Source: Sipunculus nudus (Eukaryota > Annelida > Sipuncula > Golfingiida > Sipunculidae). From it: DNA of 64,000 bases. The notes under the pieces were generated by a model. The model saw nothing but the letters and a program-made list of their open reading frames with translations, did no database searches and was not told the DNA's origin. Where the stretch lies: positions 31,311,558 to 31,375,557 of the forward strand of contig CM049310.1 of assembly GCA_026874595.1 (NCBI GenBank). Direction: 5' to 3'. Shown here in pieces: positions 1-10,700 of the stretch (the stretch's first letter is position 1; every line of letters begins with the position of its first letter). Made by a program: the position numbers and the translations under genes.

Positions 1-1
1 T

Positions 2-199
2 ATCATGACACTCATCCGGAGACAAGTTCTAGCTTGTCTCCATTTTAACTTAATCTTCCGTGCTTCGCATGTTCCTGGGGCCAGTAACACTGTAGCTGAC
101 CGTCTTTCTCGTTTACAGGTGCCGGCAGCCAAACAAGCAGCACCACATCTGGAGGCCACCCCAACAACAATCCCCAGACATCTGCTGCTGACACCTTAG
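2..199 (+). CDS. RNase H C-terminal tail of a DIRS-like polyprotein (partial)
   Basis: The frame encodes a hydrophobic strand followed by HVPGASNTVADRLSR, the usual end of the RNase H domain in DIRS and Gypsy-type reverse transcriptases (an H-x-P-G-x-x-N-x-x-A-D-x-L-S-R signature, in which the Asp is catalytic). A short Pro/Ala/Thr-rich tail follows before the stop at 197-199. The start lies outside the window. It would degrade the RNA strand of RNA/DNA hybrids during reverse transcription. Confident as a domain relic; activity cannot be judged from a fragment. Confidence 0.75.
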   Translation: MMTLIRRQVLACLHFNLIFRASHVPGASNTVADRLSRLQVPAAKQAAPHLEATPTTIPRHLLLTP

Positions 200-1101
200 C
201 CGCCCAGGTTTCTTCTCTACTTACTGCTAGTTTAGCTCCCAGTACTAGGCGAGCATATGGCAAAGCCCTGCAGAGCTTCCATGCCTTTTGCCTGCAATTA
301 AATGCCTCTGTACTCCCATGCAATCTTAACACTCTGGTCCGTTTCATTTTGCATCAACACAATATCAAAGGACTGGCACATTCCACCATTACCTCTCAGT
401 TGTCAGCTATAAATTTTGTACATAGAGTAGCAGGCTTTCATGCACCATCAGACTCATTTATCATTAAAAAAATGCTTGTGGGCCTTCAAAAAGGTGATAA
501 CCGGCGGGACAATCGTCTCCCAATTTCCTTAGACTTACTCCACAAGATGGTTTTAGCCACGCCCACACTTTTCCCGAACTGCTATCTGTGCAAATTGTTA
601 CAGGCAATGTTCTTATTGGCATTTTATGCCTTTTTGCGTGTGGGGGAAATTACTTCTTCTGGAAACACCACAGGGAACAACATAATGACCAGTGACGTCT
701 TAAAAGTAAGGGGTAATTACCATATCACACTCTCCAGATATAAACATGCACCACTGGACCATTCAGCTATGTTAATCCTTCAGCCGTCCACAGGACCCTT
801 CTGTCCGGTTACAGCATTGTCTGCCTTCCTTGCCCTCAGACCCAAATGTCATGGCCCCCTTTTCATTCTCGCAGACCACACCCCTGTTTCCCGTCCATTT
901 TTCAAATCTTGTATGGATAAGATCCTTTTGTCCATAGGCTGTCTGTCCCCCCATATAAACTGCCATAGCTTTCGAATAGGTGCTGCTTCCCATGCAGCTT
1001 CAGTGGGTATTTCAAACGATATGAGTATGCGCATGGGGAGGTGGAAGTCTAGGGCATTTCTGAAATATATTCGCCTCCCCCTACTCCAATGCAACCTGTA
1101 A
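100..1101 (+). CDS. Tyrosine recombinase of a DIRS/Ngaro-like element
   Basis: The frame is open from 100, after stops at 85 and 97. The first ATG at 349 is inside the protein, so translation probably comes from the upstream overlapping frame. An N-terminal SAM-like core-binding region lies at about 220-480, with the motif LAPSTRRAYGKALQSF. The catalytic domain follows: first Arg in FYAFLRVGE (codon 637), H-x-x-R in CHSFRIGAA (His codon 964, Arg codon 973) and the nucleophile Tyr in LKYIR (codon 1066). The R-H-x-x-R-Y set is complete, so this copy could still be active if the rest of the element is intact. The enzyme integrates a circular DNA intermediate without target duplication. Host integrases and Crypton recombinases are alternatives, but the adjoining RNase H favours DIRS/Ngaro. 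Confidence 0.8.
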   Translation, partial: PSFSFTGAGSQTSSTTSGGHPNNNPQTSAADTLAAQVSSLLTASLAPSTRRAYGKALQSFHAFCLQLNASVLPCNLNTLVRFILHQHNIKGLAHSTITSQLSAINFVHRVAGFHAPSDSFIIKKMLVGLQKGDNRRDNRLPISLDLLHKMVLATPTLFPNCYLCKLLQAMFLLAFYAFLRVGEITSSGNTTGNNIMTSDVLKVRGNYHITLSRYKHAPLDHSAMLILQPSTGPFCPVTALSAFLALRPKCHGPLFILADHTPVSRPFFKSCMDKILLSIGCLSPHINCHSFRIGAASHAASVGISNDMSMRMGRWKSRAFLKYIRLPLLQCNL

Positions 1102-1113
1102 ATCTAGCAATTT

Positions 1114-1930
1114 AAGGGATTTAGAATGTTAAGGGTTCTGACTCAAATGCTCGCCCCATTCCCCAACATAACTTGGTTAAAGGGATTCAGAATTTTGACT
1201 TGTCCTTATTTGTTTACCTTTTTCTATGCCTGTAATGTCTGTCACCCTGTAGCACAAACACGTCAAACGCCTTCTTGTTCCCATATAACAAGGATTCAGG
1301 ATGTGACTGGTCTTATCTATCCCACTATAAGTCATACACTTACTTGATTCCCAATTTTACAAGGATTCAGAATGTGACTGGTCCTTATTTGTCACAATAT
1401 ATTTTTATATAAGGATTCAGAATGTGACTGGTCCTTATTTGTCACAATATATTTTTATATAAGGATTCAGAATGTGACTGGTCCTTATTTGTCACAATAT
1501 ATTTTTATATAAGGATTCAGAATGTGACTGGTCCTTATTTGTCACAATATATTTTTATATAAGGATTCAGAATGTGACTGGTCCTTATTTGTCACAATAT
1601 ATTTTTATATAAGGATTCAGAATGTGACTGGTCCTTATTTGTCACAATATATTTTTATATAAGGATTCAGAATGTGACTGGTCCTTATTTGTCACAATAT
1701 ATTTTTATATAAGGATTCAGAATGTGACTGGTCCTTATTTGTCACAATATATTTTTATATAAGGATTCAGAATGTGACTGGTCCTTATTTGTCCCAATAT
1801 AATTTTATATAAGGTTTCGGAATGTGACTGGTCCTTATTTGTCACAATATAATTTTATATAAGGATTCAGAATGTGACTGGTCCTTATCAGTCCTAATAT
1901 AAGTCAAACACCTACTTCATGCACAATTTT
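1114..1930 (+). repeat. 50-bp tandem repeat downstream of the recombinase
   Basis: At least ten units of exactly 50 bp, running from about 1360 to 1890, share the core AAGGATTCAGAATGTGACTG followed by GTCCTTATTTGTC and an AT-rich spacer. Diverged copies flank the array at 1124, 1180, 1289 and 2063. Each core has a short inverted repeat, AAGGA against TCCTT. The central units are almost identical, the edge units degenerate, the usual pattern for unequal exchange. The array lies in the 3' noncoding part of the DIRS-like element. Confidence 0.9.
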
Positions 1931-2170
1931 CAAAAATCAACTAGACCGCAATATCTCAAATCTCAAGTATCCTCATGTGCTTAGTCATATATATACTATG
2001 TCTAAACGTACCTGAAGTGTCCATCCCCAAATTAGTAATAAGTCAGAATAACCATCGATATACAAGGATGCAGAACGTGACTGGTCCTTGTTTGTCAACT
2101 CATTACATTTCCCCTCTGTGACTCCCCATCACAACTATTCACATTTTCGCTATGTATTAATATTTTGCTT

Positions 2171-2218
2171 GGTGGGGAGCCTTGCTGTGCAAGGCTATGG
2201 CGTTCTTTGATCCCCACC
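2171..2218 (+). other. Nested hairpin at the start of the first 887-bp unit
   Basis: The inner arms GCCTTG and CAAGGC (2179-2184 and 2190-2195) enclose a 5-base loop. The outer arms GGTGGGGA (2171-2178) and TCCCCACC (2211-2218) pair around it. Later units keep only the right outer arm, so the complete hairpin exists only at the left boundary of the unit array. Confidence 0.7.
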
Positions 2219-2759
2219 AGCGCCTTATTTTAATTCAAATTGTATATTTAATTAACACAAGGTTTTTCAAAGTGGGATATCAGAGTACACTTTGTTTATT
2301 AATGTCATGCCTGTAATTTTTCTGTGAATATGTTGCTTTTAAGACATCTATCACTTTGTACAGCTAGGTAGATAGTTCACCTATTGCTACCCTCTATCGG
2401 GTTAGGTATCCGCTATTTCTATAGTTCACATTTTACTACCTTGTATGATTCTATATTTTATTTAAATCATGGGTAAATTGTACAGATAATACTGGAATTC
2501 AGACAGCATTCAAAGATTATTCATAATGTCCAGTAGTATTTACACTTTATTCCTACATCTCATTCTTAGATCAGAAATAGTCATTCCTATTTTACTTCAG
2601 AATACACTACCAAGGTTTCTCTTTTCTGGGATAATTGTTAACATAACATTAGTGTGTTATCTTTTATTCTGTGTTTTGATGTCTGTATGTTAAATTGTTT
2701 GTTTCGTCGTAATAATAAACGACATATAATCATCTATCTTGTGTTGTCTTCTGCATGTG

Positions 2760-2806
2760 TCTGCATAAATTACTCTATGACGACCAGTCATAGTACTTTA
2801 TGCAGA
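2760..2806 (+). other. Long hairpin in 887-bp unit (copy 1)
   Basis: Arms TCTGCATAAA (2760-2769) and TTTATGCAGA (2797-2806) are perfect inverted repeats. Inner arms around CTATGAC and GTCATAG extend the stem. The second copy is at 3648-3694. The third unit breaks off in the left arm of this structure at the element-host junction, which makes it a candidate terminal or recombination site. Confidence 0.7.
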
Positions 2807-3647
2807 ACATCCAGAATTTAACCTGTATTAGTACTATTGTTACACCCTTGTTATTGATTCAGAAGCGAGGCAACCCCTTCCCGCGGTCCCCTGGGGTCAG
2901 CCAATCCGGTGACGCGGATAGTCATGTGATCAGTCACATGACGCACGGCCCCAGCTGGCAAGACCATATCTCCATTCCTTTAATTCATATTGCCGCAAGC
3001 AAATGGTCAACACCGACTGAAAATTCCTCCACTACCCCGCCACAACCCTCGTTCCCTGATCAGTTTCCGGAGTTTAATATACATTGTGTTCTTTGATCCC
3101 CACCAGCGCCTTATTTTAATTCACATTGTATATTTAATTAACACAAGGTTTTTCAAAGTGGGATATCAGAGTACACTTTGTTTATTAATGTCATGCCTGT
3201 AATTTTTCTGTGAATATGTTGCTTTTAAGACATCTATCACTTTGTACAGCTAGGTAGATAGTGCACTCATTGCTACCCTCTATCGGGTTAGGTATCCGCT
3301 ATTTCTATAGTTCACATTTTACTACCTTGTATGATTCTATATTTTATTTAAATCATGGGTAAATTGTACAGATTATACTGGAATTCAGACAGCATTCAAA
3401 GATTATTCATAATGTCCAGTAGTATTTACACTTTATTCCTACATCTCATTCTTAGATCAGAAATAGTCATTCCTATTTTACTTCAGAATACACTACCAAG
3501 GTTTTCTCTTTTCTGGGATAATTGTTAACATAACATTAGTGTGTTATCTTTTATTCTGTGTTTTGATGTCTGCATGTTAAATTGTTTCTTTCGTCGTAAT
3601 AATAAACGACATATAATCATCTATCTTGTGTTGTCGTTCTGCATGTG

Positions 3648-3694
3648 TCTGCATAAATTACTCTATGACGACCAGTCATAGTACTTTATGCAGA
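3648..3694 (+). other. Long hairpin in 887-bp unit (copy 2)
   Basis: Same 10-base outer arms and inner stem as at 2760-2806, with one base changed in the sequence just before it. Confidence 0.7.
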
Positions 3695-4602
3695 ACATCC
3701 AGAACTTAACCTGTATTAGTACTATTGTTACACCTTTGTTATTGATTCAGAAGCGAGGCTTCCCCTTCCCTCGGTCCCCTGGGGTCAGCCAATCCGGTGA
3801 CGCGGATAGTCATGTGGTCAGTCACATGACGCACGGCCCCAGCTGGCAAGACCATATCTCCATTCCTTTAATTCATATTGCCGCAAGCTAATGGTCAACA
3901 CCGACTGAAAATTCCTCCACTACCCCGCCACCAACCTCACTCCCTGATCAGTTTCCGGAGTTTAATATACATTGCGTTCTTTGATCCCCACCAGCGCCTT
4001 ATTTTAATTCAAATTGTATATTTAATTAACACAAGGTTTTTCAAAGTGGGATATCAGAGTACACTTTGTTTATTAATGTCATGCCTGTAATTTTTCTGTG
4101 AATATGTTGCTTTTAAGACATCTATCACTTTGTACAGCTAGGAAGATAGTGCACCCATTGCTACCCTCTATCAGGTTAGGTATCCGCTATTTCTATAGTT
4201 CACATTTTACTACCTTGTATGATTCTATATTTTATTTAAATCATGGGTAAATTGTACAGATTATACTAGAATTCAGACAGCATTCAAAGATTATTCATAA
4301 TGTCCAGTAGTATTTACACTTTATTCCTACATCTCATTCTTAGATCTGAAATAGTCATTCCTATTGTACTTCAGAATACACTACCAAGGTTTCTCTTTTC
4401 TGGGATAATTGTTAACATAACATTAGTGTGTTATCTTTTATCCTGTGTTTTGATGTCTGTATGTTAAATTGTTTCTTTCGTTGTAATAATAAACGACATA
4501 TAATCATCTATCTTGTGTTGTCATTCTGCATGTGTCTGCATAAATAAACAATATGACAATATGACAATATGACAAATACTGTACTTAATCTTTCAAACTC
4601 AC

Positions 4603-4713
4603 CACAGCCTTCCTTTTCATCGCTCTTGTCAGCACAGTCCTCCACTGAGTTACAGAAGCTCACCTTGCTGATGCACTGACCATTGTCACAAAGGGTTTCA
4701 CCCTCAGCACAAG
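4603..4713 (-). CDS. LDLa exon, block C module m1
   Basis: 111 bp. Acceptor at 4714, donor GTGAGT at 4602. Six cysteines; start motif [13 protein letters not shown]; calcium end [11 protein letters not shown]. Leu occupies the position that is Gln in the A and B copies. It is the only block C exon in the window; its donor must join an exon left of position 1, across the DIRS-like insertion. Confidence 0.92.
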
Positions 4714-7700
4714 CTGTTAAAAAGCAGACAAAATGAGGAGTCTGTATTCAATGGTACAATATGAAAATTGTAGACACAGTTCATGGCAACAATCAAATTC
4801 ATCTGTCACATACTACTTATATAAAATATGGACACGACCGTTCATGAATCATTTGAATCTAACAAAAATTACATTAAAATGGATATCTCTACTTACTGCA
4901 GTTGAGTTCATCACTGAAGTCTCCACAGTTGTCTGTACGGTCACACTGCATGTAAGCCTTGATGCACAAGTCATTGTTGCAGTGGAACAGGTCTGATGCT
5001 GTGCAGTCTGTAAAACAAGATGAGTTTTCATTCAGTTACAAGGAAAAGGGAAAGAAAAAAGTAAGTTTTGCAATGGTAGTGCTGGCAAGCAGTTAAAAAG
5101 AGTACCATGTTTAATTGAGACAGATTATTTTCAAAACAACCCTGAAATACTGTGCCTGCTGAGTGGCATTAATACCTTGGCAAAGTCGGCCATTTAAGGA
5201 CATTAAAACAATACAGACATTAATACACAAGTGTCATCATGTTTTATTTTTGGTTTCTTTCATTCAAAATTTCCTGGTCTTCTATTTAAATATCTTCACA
5301 AAAATTTATTTTGAATCCTTCTGATTTTTTCCAACACCCTAACTTTGGGGGATCCGTTGACTGACAAAGCTACCAAGCAACCAAAATGTCAGAAAAGCAA
5401 AGAGTAATTTTATATATGGAGTTAAGAAAAAGTAGTAAATACTCACTACATCCATATTCATCAGAATTATCTCCACAATGGTCAACACCATCACATCTCT
5501 GCTCATTAGGGATGCAGACTCCAGAGTTGCATGCAAATGTCCATCGTGGGTCACAAACTGAAAAGGAGGGGCAAATTAAGATCCTACAGGTCTAAATGAT
5601 GAACAAGGGACGACTCTGAATATGTATATAGGTTGACTGATCATCCTCAAAACCGCACACAAATACCAGCAGGTTGAGAGAGCAACTAGTTGATGATGTC
5701 TGGGTTAAATGCTCTGGTAGACTCCAAGGTTCTGAAAAGTGTTGTGAAGACTTTACACCATGGCCTCCACTGAAAGCACTGTTTTAAGCCTTGACCATGA
5801 GAAATAGTACACTGGCATTTAAACAACTATATATTCATCAATCTATCAGTGAAAACAAAATTGGATAAAAACATCTTATTTACTATGTTATAAACAGATA
5901 AGGCACAGCTATGAAACACTTACCACATCCTGATGGTTCATCAGATGAGTCATCACACTCAGGGTTACTGTTACAGTAGTTGACACCATCAATACACATT
6001 CCACTGTCACATGAGAACTCATGGGCTTCACAGGCTGTAATACAAAATACATTAAGTCAGGTCCTGTTACAGTAGCTGACACCATCAATACACATTCCAC
6101 TGTCACATGAGAACTCATGGGCTTCACAGGCTGTAATACAAAATATATTAGGTCAGGTCCTGTTACAGCAGTTGACACCATCAATACACATTCCACTGTC
6201 ACATGAGAACTCATGGGCTTCACAGGCTGTAATACAAAATATATTAAGTCAGGTCCTGTTACAGTAGCTGACACCATCAATACACATTCCAATGTCACAT
6301 GAGAACTCATGGGCTTCACAGGCTGTAATACAAAATATATTAGGTCAGGTCCTGTTACAGTAGCTGACACCATCAATACACATTCCAATGTCACATGAGA
6401 ACTCATGGGCTTCAATGGCTGTAATACATAATACATTAAGTCAGGTCCTGTTACAGTAGCTGACACCATCAATACACATTCCAATGTCACATGAGAACTC
6501 ATGGGCTTCACAGGCTGTAATACAAAATATATTAGGTCAGGTCCTGTTACAGTAGCTGACACCATCAATACAAATTCCAATGTCACATGAGAACTCATGG
6601 GCTTCAATGGCTGTAATACAAAATACATTAAGTCAGGTCCTGTTACAGTAGTTGACACCATCAATACACATTCCAATGTCACATGAGTACTCATGGGCTT
6701 CACAGGCTGTAATACAAAAAACATTAAGTCAGGTCCTGTTACATTAGTTGACACAATCAATACACATTCCACTGTCACATGAGAACTCATGGGCTTCACA
6801 GGCTGTAATACAAAATATATTAGGTCAGGTCCTGTTACAGTAGTTGACACCATCAATACACATTCCACTGTCAAATGAGAACTCATGGGCTTCACAGGCT
6901 GTAATACAAAATATATTAGGTCTGGTCCTGTTACAGTAGTTGACACCATCAATACACATTCCACTGTCACATGAGAACTCATGGGCTTCACAGGCTGTAA
7001 TACAAAATACATTAAGTCAGGACCTGTTACAGTAGTTGACACCATGAATACACATTCCACTGCCACATGAGAAATCATGGGCTTCACAGGCTGTAATACA
7101 TAATGCATTAAGTCAGGACCTGTTACAGTAGTTGACACCATGAATACACATTCCACTGTCACATGAGAAATCATGGGCTTCACAGGCTGTAATACAAAAT
7201 ACATTAAGTCAGGTCCTGTAACAGTAGTTGACACCATCAATACACATTCCGCTGTCACATGAGAACTCATGGGCTTCACAGGCTGTAATACATAATACAT
7301 TAAGTCAGGTCCTGTAACAGTAGTTGACACCATCAATACACATTCCGCTGTCACATGAGAACTCATGGGCTTCACAGGCTGTAATACATAATACATTAAG
7401 TCAGGTCCTGTTACAGTAGTTGACACCATCAATATACATTCCACTGTCACATGAGAACTCATGGGCTTCACTTGCTGTAATACAAAATACATTAAGTCAG
7501 GTCCTGTTACAGTAGATGACACCATCAATACACATTCCAATGTCACATGAGAACTCATGGGCTTCACAGGCTGTAATACATAATACATTAAGTCAGGACC
7601 TGTTACAGTAGTTGACACCATGAATACACATTCCACTGTCACATGAGAAATCATGGGCTTCACAGGCTGTAATACAAAATACATTAAGTCAGGTCCTGTT

Positions 7701-10700
7701 ACAGTAGTTGACACCATCAATACACATTCCGCTGTCACATGAGAACTCATGGGCTTCACAGGCTGTAATACATAATACAATAAGTCAGGTCCTGTTACAG
7801 TAGTTGACACCATCAATATACATTCCACTGTCACATGAGAACTCATGGGCTTCACTTGCTGTAATACAAAATACATTAAGTCAGGTCCTGTTTCAGTAGT
7901 TGACACCATCAATACACATTCCAATGTCACATAAGAAACCATGGGCTTCACAGGCTGTAATACAAAATACATTAAGTCAGGTCCTGTTACATTAGTTGAC
8001 ACAATCAAACCCCATTCACTGCAACATGAGAACTCATGGGCTTCACAGGCTGTAATATAAAATACATTAAGTCAGATTCTGTTACAGTAGTTGACACCAT
8101 CAATACACACTCCACTCACATGAGAACACATGGGCTTCACAGGCTGTAATACAAACTACATTAAGTCAGGCCCTCCAAGACGTTACACCAGATACAGGCT
8201 GATAATAATTCCCTTATTGTTCCTAAATTCTACGATGTCTTCACTGGGATATACTGCAGACATTCTATGTACCAATCAGCTTAATAACAAAGACACTATA
8301 CTTACCTGATTTACCTGGTGCTATTAATAGATATATGTGAAATTTATGATTGAGTCATTAACCTCTTGCTTGGCATCTCTGTATAACCTGTTTAAATTTT
8401 CATAAAGATCCAACCAAAACTGATCAGATTATGAGTTATATCATAAATGTACAAAGTGTAAAATTCAGAGTTTGAAAATCCTAAAATAAATCTAAACAGG
8501 AAGGGGTGTGTATTGTGATAACCTAATGTAAACAGGAAAGGGTTAATTCAATTTGATCGTCCTCAAACAAATTTATGAATGGACAGATGAATGACCAGGG
8601 GATTACTATAGGGTACCTGATTTTTCAAGTTGGGCCTTACTAAACAAACAATAAAACACTCACTGCAGTTGTGTTCATCTGTGTAGTCTCCACAGTCATT
8701 GTTACGGTCACACATCTTGGTCTTCATGACACACAAGCCGTTATTACAGGTCATCTCATTTTCTTTGCAAGCTGAAAGGAAGAACCTATTACATAAATAC
8801 TACTAAATAAATTACATAATAACTATGATTTAATATTTGGAACCTTCTAAAAGATGTGAGACCTCATGCAAATATGATAGAACCAGATAAAGCTGTATTT
8901 GCATGCAAAAAAGTGAAGTGCCCAATGGTCACATAATTTCAGGAAGTCATTTCAAGATACACCTTAAACCACTTTTTGATGATATTTAGTCATTGTTGGA
9001 ATCACAAAAGTGCTAATAAGTTGCACAAATATGGTCAAGATGAACCAAAAGTTGATCAGGTTGAAAGATTCAGTTTGATACCTTAATTCCACTTAATTTT
9101 ACTCCATTTCAGTGGCCCTGTCCACCTGTTTTTTTTTCGCGATAATTTTTATAGTGCACTAAAGCTTCCCTTTATTTTCCCCAGAGGCAAATCAGACAAA
9201 TGTGGCGATTATCTAACAGCAAAACAATACTCTCCAATGTATGGATTCCATATGACCAATTCAGAGGGAAAAATGACTGAACTGATGTAAAGTCTTGCGA
9301 CATATCGACCTTATATAACGGTTAAATATATATCCCCATGACAACTTGAATTGATGACCTCACCATATGGTATTTGTACATCATGTGTTTGTATTAAGGA
9401 GGGTATTGGAGTGGGCAACCACCTCCTATACTGAAGAAACTTTTAAACAATTTAGGCTATAAATGGTGCATTCTGGAGAAATTTTATGATTTTCCAAATT
9501 TGTTGGAAAAATAAAAAAAAAAAGGGGGAGGGGCCACACCATTATCCAGCCCTGGTATTAAGTAAAAGATCTACTCACGGCAGTCCTTCTCGTCACTTTT
9601 GTCCCTGCAGTCATTGAAGCCATCACAGACAGCATCCATCTGCAGACACTGTCCTTGGGAACCTGTTGTACACTCAAACAGACCAAGGCTGGCACAGTCT
9701 GTTATTAAATTAAAATATTCACAATAATCTCATGAATACCTGAATCTTACTAAATATCAATGGCAAACATAGATGCAATACCGATCACTCTCAAAGGTTA
9801 TCACCAAAGTTCAGGATATCTCCAGGGTAATTCCAAGACTTTTTGGGAAGTTCAAAAGCAAAATACTTTAAAAAATGCAGTGGTTTATGTGAGAAATTAA
9901 GAAACAACCATTCTGAACTCTTATAAAACCACAGATGAGACAGGAACATAAGACTAAACAGCTTGTAGGTTTATGATAAAACAGATGATCATATTTACGA
10001 ATCCCCATAATTCAGATAGTAGGTAATCCTGCAGTTTGACAGTGACAAGTAAGTATACTGGACTCCAGAATTACCATAATGAATTTAAAATAACCAAAAA
10101 GCAGCAAAAAGAAAAAATATAATTTTGCTACATAATTATGAAGTTCATGCAGAAATGAAATATAGTATATCTTAAATTAAATTAAGAAGAAACTACTTGG
10201 TAGCAATACAACAACGATACATAGAGGTGACACCCTTTAGAAAATGAACTTTATTTTATTTAAAATTACAAACTCTTGTAGGGGACATGTACTCACCACA
10301 TTCACCCTCGTCACTGTTGTCAGGACAGTCATTACGTCCATCACACTGACGGTTTTTGTTGATGCATACACCATTGTCACATTTGAACTGGTTTTCAGTG
10401 CATGCTGGTAAAAAATAAAGAAATAAATCAGTCAATATGATCTTTAATCACATTCAAGCCATAATGCCTATCATTGGAACCCTCAACACATATTTTCAAT
10501 TGCTTTAGATTTCCAACTGGTTCAAAATTCAACATAAATGTAAACTATAAACATCCTAGAAACATAAATGTAAACTATAAACATCCTAGAAACATAAATG
10601 TAAACTATAAACATCTTATCTGTCCAAACTGTCTTTTATTGTTTACAATGAGAAGATACCAGGACAAAGAAAATATATTAAGTAATACAGTAACAAGTCA

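Larger units (their letters stand above)
1..1101 (+). mobile_element. DIRS/Ngaro-type retroelement, 3' coding end
   Basis: The window opens inside a tyrosine-recombinase retroelement on the plus strand, antisense to the LDLa gene. Frame 2 carries the end of an RNase H domain and stops at 199. Frame 1 carries the recombinase and is open from 100 to its stop at 1101. The overlap of the two frames is usual for this class of element. The reverse transcriptase itself lies left of the window. The element sits in the intron between block C m1 and its next exon. Confidence 0.8.
2201..4543 (+). repeat. Three tandem copies of an ~887-bp AT-rich unit
   Basis: Copies start near 2201, 3088 and 3975, recognised by TTCTTTGATCCCCACCAGCG, and are nearly identical. 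The first two carry a GC-richer segment (2870-3070 and 3760-3960) that also produces matching short open frames at 2800 and 3688. Each has AATAATAAACGACAT, a possible polyadenylation context, shortly before a hairpin. The third copy stops at about 4543, where block C intron sequence resumes. The placement just downstream of a tyrosine recombinase fits split or multiplied terminal repeats of the retroelement, but this is inference. Confidence 0.8.

Noticed and set aside
349-1101. Recombinase starting at ATG 349
   Set aside because: The same frame is open from 100 and encodes the N-terminal core-binding region, so 349 is an internal methionine.
1360-1900. 50-bp regularly spaced repeats as a CRISPR array
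   Set aside because: There are no unique spacers: the whole 50-bp unit repeats in direct tandem, in a eukaryotic retroelement context.
2800-4090. Duplicated open frames MQNIQNLTC... and MPQANGQ...
   Set aside because: They follow the 887-bp tandem unit; no codon conservation beyond the DNA repeat and no known domain.
5909-8008. 699-residue protein-coding gene
   Set aside because: The frame is a by-product of a 96-bp tandem repeat derived from an LDLa exon and intron; its frame is not the LDLa frame and it has no domain.
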